Positions 60,506-64,000 of a stretch of 64,000 bases of DNA are shown one piece after another. Both the position numbers and the translations under genes were made by a program. This DNA is from Bacillus sp. FJAT-18017 (GTDB lineage Bacteria; Bacillota; Bacilli; Bacillales; Cytobacillaceae). The notes beneath the pieces are model-generated. The model saw only the letters and a list, made by a program, of their open reading frames with translations, had not been told where the DNA came from and ran no database searches. Position 1 is the stretch's first letter. Each line of letters starts with the position of its first letter. The stretch is taken from assembly GCF_001278805.1 (NCBI RefSeq), contig NZ_CP012602.1, positions 4,003,501 through 4,067,500 of the forward strand, written 5' to 3'.

Positions 60506-62276
60506 CTTGTTCACCTCCACTATACTTAATACTCAGTTGTACTTTAGTCCCTGCACCTTTAATCGATTCAATTTTATAGGAAAAATTATCACCGTAGTAT
60601 AGCTTCAAACGTCCAAGTACGTTTCTAAGACCAATGCTTGTTCCCTTGCTTTGTAATACACTCACTGATTCGTTTTCGGTTTCCTCTTTGAGCAACCCTT
60701 TTACTATTTCTTCTGACATTCCCATACCCTTATCCTCAACTTGCAAAATCAACTGACCATCTACCCATTTTGTCTGGACCAAAATATCAGCAAAGCTTTT
60801 TTCAACAAAGCTATACTTGACGGCGTTTTCCACTAGAGGTTGAAGTATGAATTTTATAATAGGAAGATTTTTTGCATATTCATCTTCCATAATCGTAATT
60901 GAAATTGAATGGACGTACCTTATTTTTAAAATACTTGTGTAACTGCGAATATAAGTCATTTCTTCCCCTAAGGTAACGACATCCTTATTTGTATTTAATG
61001 AATATCTCATCATTCGGCCCAAATAAACACTAACATTCATTACCTCTTTATTTTTGCCTTGAGCAGCCAGGCCGCCTATTATCTCTAGTGTGTTATTAAG
61101 AAAATGAGGATTTATTTGCAGGAGTAATGCTTTGTATTCTGCATCTCTTCTGCGAATATTTGTTTCATATTCGATTTCTATATGGTATTTTAATTGTTCT
61201 ACCGTATGTTCGGTCACTTTTACTAGATAACCAACTTCATTGTTTTGAGATTTGATTGTTGGCATAAATCGTTTTGCGCCTGCAAAATCTCCTCTTTCAA
61301 TATACCCCATCGCCGTCGCTAGCTTTCCAAGTGGACGGACGATATTTGAGGAAAGCAAATATGAAGCCAAAATTGTTAGCAGGAAAACAACCCCACTGAT
61401 TGCAAGCATGCTATATCGCAAGTCATTCGCTTTTGAAAACAAGTCTGCCTTTGTAACCTCACTAAGTAAAATCCAGCCGCCAACCGATAACTTTTGATAA
61501 AATACTAAATACGTATCTTCATGAAACTTTACTTCTAGCATTCCCGTTTCATCTGAACGTTTGTTAATAGTTGCTAAACTATGGGTTAGTACACGTTTCG
61601 GAGTTTGAAGCTCTCCCGTTAATACATTTTTGCCACGGCTATTTAGTAAGTACGCATGTCCCTTTTGCCCGATTTTATTTTTACTTAATGCTGTTTCCAT
61701 CAAATCAGTTGGGAAATTGACCTTTATGATTCCATACGAAACTAATGTATTCATATCTATTAATGGCAAAATATAACTATTAATATTCCCTGGAGTTGGC
61801 TGAAATGGATCCACATGAGAAGCAACAAATGAATTGGAATCCACCATATATTCCTTGTACCATTTTTCGTTCTTTAGCTTCGGATTATTCCCCCAAGCAC
61901 CTGTACCGTCATCCATCATTACTGAAACAGACATCCCATTGGAGTTATTCACAGTCATAGAAGCTAAAAGGCTTTTCATCTGATTCCTACTTAGTAATCT
62001 TTGATTTTTCGTTAACCCAGAAGTTGAATGCTCCGATTTCATCCATTGTAAAGTCGTAGGATTGACAAGAATTTGCTTTCCCAAGTCCTCCGCCTGAGTG
62101 GTAATGGAATTAATATATAAAGAGTATTGATCCATCATCTCAACCGTTAAATCCTGGGTCTGTCCCTTAATCACAGAAGAAAACCAATTAGGAACCAGAA
62201 AGGAAAAAATGATGAAGGGAATAGTTAGCAAGCATGTAAAAACCAAAAATAAACGGTTTCTTAATGAAAAAAACAT
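60483..62276 (-). CDS. YesM-type sensor histidine kinase
   Basis: A 597-residue membrane kinase. A first membrane segment (about 8-30), a ~260-residue extracellular dCache-like sensor, a second segment (about 286-308), a HAMP domain, the His_kinase domain with the phosphoacceptor His in LLLQINPHFLNNTLEIIGGL (about 388), and an ATPase domain with the N-box ILQPLVENAVKYSF. It pairs with the downstream response regulator and the membrane-bound solute-binding protein. ATG 62276 follows GGGGAGGTTGAAA. Confidence 0.93.
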   Translation of the reverse strand: MFFSLRNRLFLVFTCLLTIPFIIFSFLVPNWFSSVIKGQTQDLTVEMMDQYSLYINSITTQAEDLGKQILVNPTTLQWMKSEHSTSGLTKNQRLLSRNQMKSLLASMTVNNSNGMSVSVMMDDGTGAWGNNPKLKNEKWYKEYMVDSNSFVASHVDPFQPTPGNINSYILPLIDMNTLVSYGIIKVNFPTDLMETALSKNKIGQKGHAYLLNSRGKNVLTGELQTPKRVLTHSLATINKRSDETGMLEVKFHEDTYLVFYQKLSVGGWILLSEVTKADLFSKANDLRYSMLAISGVVFLLTILASYLLSSNIVRPLGKLATAMGYIERGDFAGAKRFMPTIKSQNNEVGYLVKVTEHTVEQLKYHIEIEYETNIRRRDAEYKALLLQINPHFLNNTLEIIGGLAAQGKNKEVMNVSVYLGRMMRYSLNTNKDVVTLGEEMTYIRSYTSILKIRYVHSISITIMEDEYAKNLPIIKFILQPLVENAVKYSFVEKSFADILVQTKWVDGQLILQVEDKGMGMSEEIVKGLLKEETENESVSVLQSKGTSIGLRNVLGRLKLYYGDNFSYKIESIKGAGTKVQLSIKYSGGEQDVESADC

Positions 62277-62929
62277 TTTCAACCTCCCCACAGTAGAAAG
62301 AAAGCCCTTACAACACACTCAATAATTAATTTAGCATATCTCGATATTTTCTTATATAGGAGAAAAATGACAAAGAAATCCTCTATCGAAAGTTCTATCT
62401 TCACAAGAAGCGGTGAGTTTTCTATAGTAAGATTTGGCCAATCTATAGTCACCCTATATGTGAAATTGATTCACCTACCCGTTCGATCACCGCACTTTAT
62501 ACTGGATATTATACTAGAAAAAGGGGATATCCTTCTTTACATTTAATTAGTTTATTCTACGGTTTCTGTTACCATCTATTGATACTAACCCAGAGGATAA
62601 ATTTTTTTAAGTGGTCTATGACCAACCATTTGGACAGTACTTTTAGTTTTTCGGCGGATGGGGAATGTTTTGTTAGAAAAATTTATTAAATGGCATTTCT
62701 AAGTCCCAATTAAATTTCATGTCCGTATGCTACAAGGTTCCATCCGATTCCACCTGCATAGAGTACGACAATTTTTCTGCGGGCTATCATTTTACCCATA
62801 TTACTGTTTTGACTCTGGTAAAAGGAAGATGAAACTAGATTATTAACCACTGCCGGCGGTGTCCCTCTAATTGTTGCAGGCGAGTGTTGCGCCCTGGCCC
62901 CCAAGTCTCACTTCATTAATAGAAGGGGT
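62277..62929. other. Intergenic region right of the sensor kinase
   Basis: Promoter side of the two-component operon. A minus-strand frame at 62710-62904 (GKMIARRKIVVLYAGGIGWN near its end) could be a gene remnant; I do not recognise it and it has no ribosome site. Otherwise nothing. Confidence 0.4.
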
Positions 62930-63321
62930 GAAGGAGTGAAGGATGTGTCGATTAAAGGTTGAATCATGTTTTCGGTTAATTATCTGGAGCAATCGTTTGG
63001 GTTTACCGAGATGCACTGGGATCCTGTTTCTGATGAAGGGCGGAGTAAGGTATATTGACTTGGGAGAGATGTGGCTGACGATGAGTGTAAAGAAGAATAT
63101 TGCTCGGAATGAAATCCGGGTATTGTATACGCATTGGCATTTTAGTGAATGAGGCAAAGTTTAATTGGATGGTCGAACAGCTGAAGTTTCTTTGGTATTA
63201 AGCTCATTCTTTGCCGGAAGTGGGAAGAGAGGAATAAGCGATTGGTTTATTAACTGGATCCTGGTGGGTACAAGATTTTAATATCGGCATGCTGGCGGAG
63301 CGGCTGGTGTATTACGGGTAA
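62930..63321 (+). pseudogene. fosB: Decayed fosB-like thiol transferase gene
   Basis: Plus-strand fragments in several frames follow FosB order: SIKG at the start, then NYLEQS, YIDLGEMWLTM, KNIARNEIRVLYTHWHF, and finally GMLAERLVYYG. FosB proteins have the same order (SINH.., DLEKS, FDLNGLWIAL, DIPRNEI.QSYTHMAF, HTGTLxxRLxYY), with metal ligands His and Glu in the VOC fold. Several stops and frameshifts make it non-functional. A GAAGGGGTGAAGGAGTG ribosome site remains upstream of a GTG near 62937. Confidence 0.7.
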
Positions 63322-63349
63322 GTAACGGGCATATAGATTTTTATTGAAT

Positions 63350-63390
63350 AATAGGCCAAGCGCCAACCATTATGACTGGCGCCCTATTAT
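63350..63390 (-). terminator. Terminator of the DUF1002 gene
   Basis: Stem AATAGG..GCGCCA / TGGCGC CCTATT with flanking A/T tracts, directly after the stop codon at 63400. Confidence 0.75.
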
Positions 63391-63399
63391 CTTTAATCA

Positions 63400-64000
63400 T
63401 CATTTAAACCACGAAGCAATCGCATCCACGATGGCTTTCAAGAAATCACCAAGCTTTTCAAAAAAATTCTTTCCTTCTTCACTTTCTGCGAAGCTATCCC
63501 ATTTTTCTTTTGCTTTCGTGAGTTGATCGCCTACAGCATTCCAGTTGATATCAAGGTTTTGCCACTTTTCGATCAAAGAGACGAACAGGTTGATGTCCTG
63601 GTCTGTGAGATTGATATTAATTTGCTTTGCAGCTTCTTCCACAAGGGCTCTTCGCTCTTCGTCATTCTTCGGGTTAGTATCAGCAAGCTTATCCTTGATG
63701 ACCGTGACAAGTTCGCCTGCCTTTTCCTGCCCAACCTTTTCACCTAGTTCTGCTGTGGCGACCATTTCTTCGTTGGCAACCTGTTTTTGCTCCTCGGGGA
63801 TTTTTTCACCGGAGGCTTTTTCATATACTTTGATAAGCCCAGTCAATGCTCCTGTTCCCGAAACAGTGAAAGGCGCTGTTACATACACATGAGCATCTTT
63901 TACACCGGCCGTAGTCAATGCATTCATGTACATTTCGTTTGATACATAATTGATGTTTTTCGACTCTACCTCAATCCCGGAGTCTTTGGCACCGATTGTA
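63400..64000 (-). CDS. DUF1002-family secreted protein, C-terminal part (5' truncated by window)
   Basis: The frame is open to the edge of the window, so the N-terminus and any signal peptide are missing. The visible ~200 residues fit the DUF1002 (YpuA-like) family: DAHVYVTAPFTVSGTGALTG, the GLIKVYEKASGEKIPEEQK segment, and a helical C-terminal half with two segments related to the family's EKW motifs (LFVSLIEKWQNLDINW). The family is predicted to be cell-envelope associated and has no clear function. The likely start lies right of position 64000. Confidence 0.85.
   Translation of the reverse strand, partial: TIGAKDSGIEVESKNINYVSNEMYMNALTTAGVKDAHVYVTAPFTVSGTGALTGLIKVYEKASGEKIPEEQKQVANEEMVATAELGEKVGQEKAGELVTVIKDKLADTNPKNDEERRALVEEAAKQININLTDQDINLFVSLIEKWQNLDINWNAVGDQLTKAKEKWDSFAESEEGKNFFEKLGDFLKAIVDAIASWFK

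Overview
The window looks like a low-GC Gram-positive chromosome of the family Bacillaceae (Bacillus sensu lato). Support comes from strong AGGAGG-type ribosome binding sites, many T-run terminators, S-box and TPP riboswitches, a perfect CcpA cre site, YkoEDC/TenA, an FbpA-like small protein, YesM/YesN-type and LplABC-type sugar systems, and an ECF41 sigma factor. I cannot fix the genus from sequence alone.

Layout. 1-5.3 kb: the end of a LysR regulator, a divergent HxlR regulator/NAD(P)-enzyme pair, then short minus-strand genes (SDR, small membrane protein, GNAT, VOC). Each minus-strand gene is followed by a related repeat, which in its complete form is an imperfect ~90 bp palindrome; the array resembles gene cassettes. 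5.4-16.9 kb: a segment bounded by an intact tRNA-Val(GAC) and a decayed copy of its 3' half plus terminator in direct orientation, so possibly an old tRNA-integrated island. It carries a dipeptide-type permease pair, an ECF41 sigma/FAD-oxidoreductase operon with its own matching promoter, and a formate dehydrogenase-like module (MpsC-like protein, molybdoenzyme, OFA transporter, FdhD), plus a serine-recombinase remnant. 17-29.2 kb: accessory DNA with a stop-interrupted coiled-coil/DUF2325 gene, an XRE regulator, a phage-type replication module (replisome organizer, helicase loader, DnaB-like helicase, GIY-YIG-like protein), a defence-like set (DUF6602-like, SIR2-like, frameshifted OLD-family nuclease) and a 496 bp non-autonomous transposon with intact 5 bp target duplications.

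29.5-42.1 kb: a 13-gene catabolic region on the minus strand in three transcription units. Unit 1 is a carboxylate-type carrier, a 2-hydroxyacid dehydrogenase and an M20 peptidase. Unit 2 is a fumarylacetoacetate-hydrolase family enzyme, TctCBA, an SDR and DUF3870. Unit 3 is a quinone oxidoreductase, an amidohydrolase, a Rieske ferredoxin and an Ldh-type dehydrogenase. All three units start with a related leader: a short helix, five Gs, a small hairpin, and then a terminator. This looks like a three-copy riboswitch-like element that ties the cluster to one unidentified ligand, and I rate it the strongest candidate for an undescribed system here. A second leader family, a small hairpin with a CGNNC loop next to an attenuator, links the formate dehydrogenase-like gene and the OFA transporter.

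42.2-64 kb: an S9 peptidase, a sulfite-oxidase-like enzyme, a TPP-riboswitch tenA-ykoEDC operon, an S-box (SAM) riboswitch upstream of an FbpA-like 64-residue protein, and a fructan-utilisation locus (YesM/YesN-type two-component system, membrane-anchored solute-binding protein, LplBCA-type ABC importer, GH32 hydrolase, PfkB kinase) with a perfect cre site. The window ends with a decayed fosB and a truncated DUF1002 gene.
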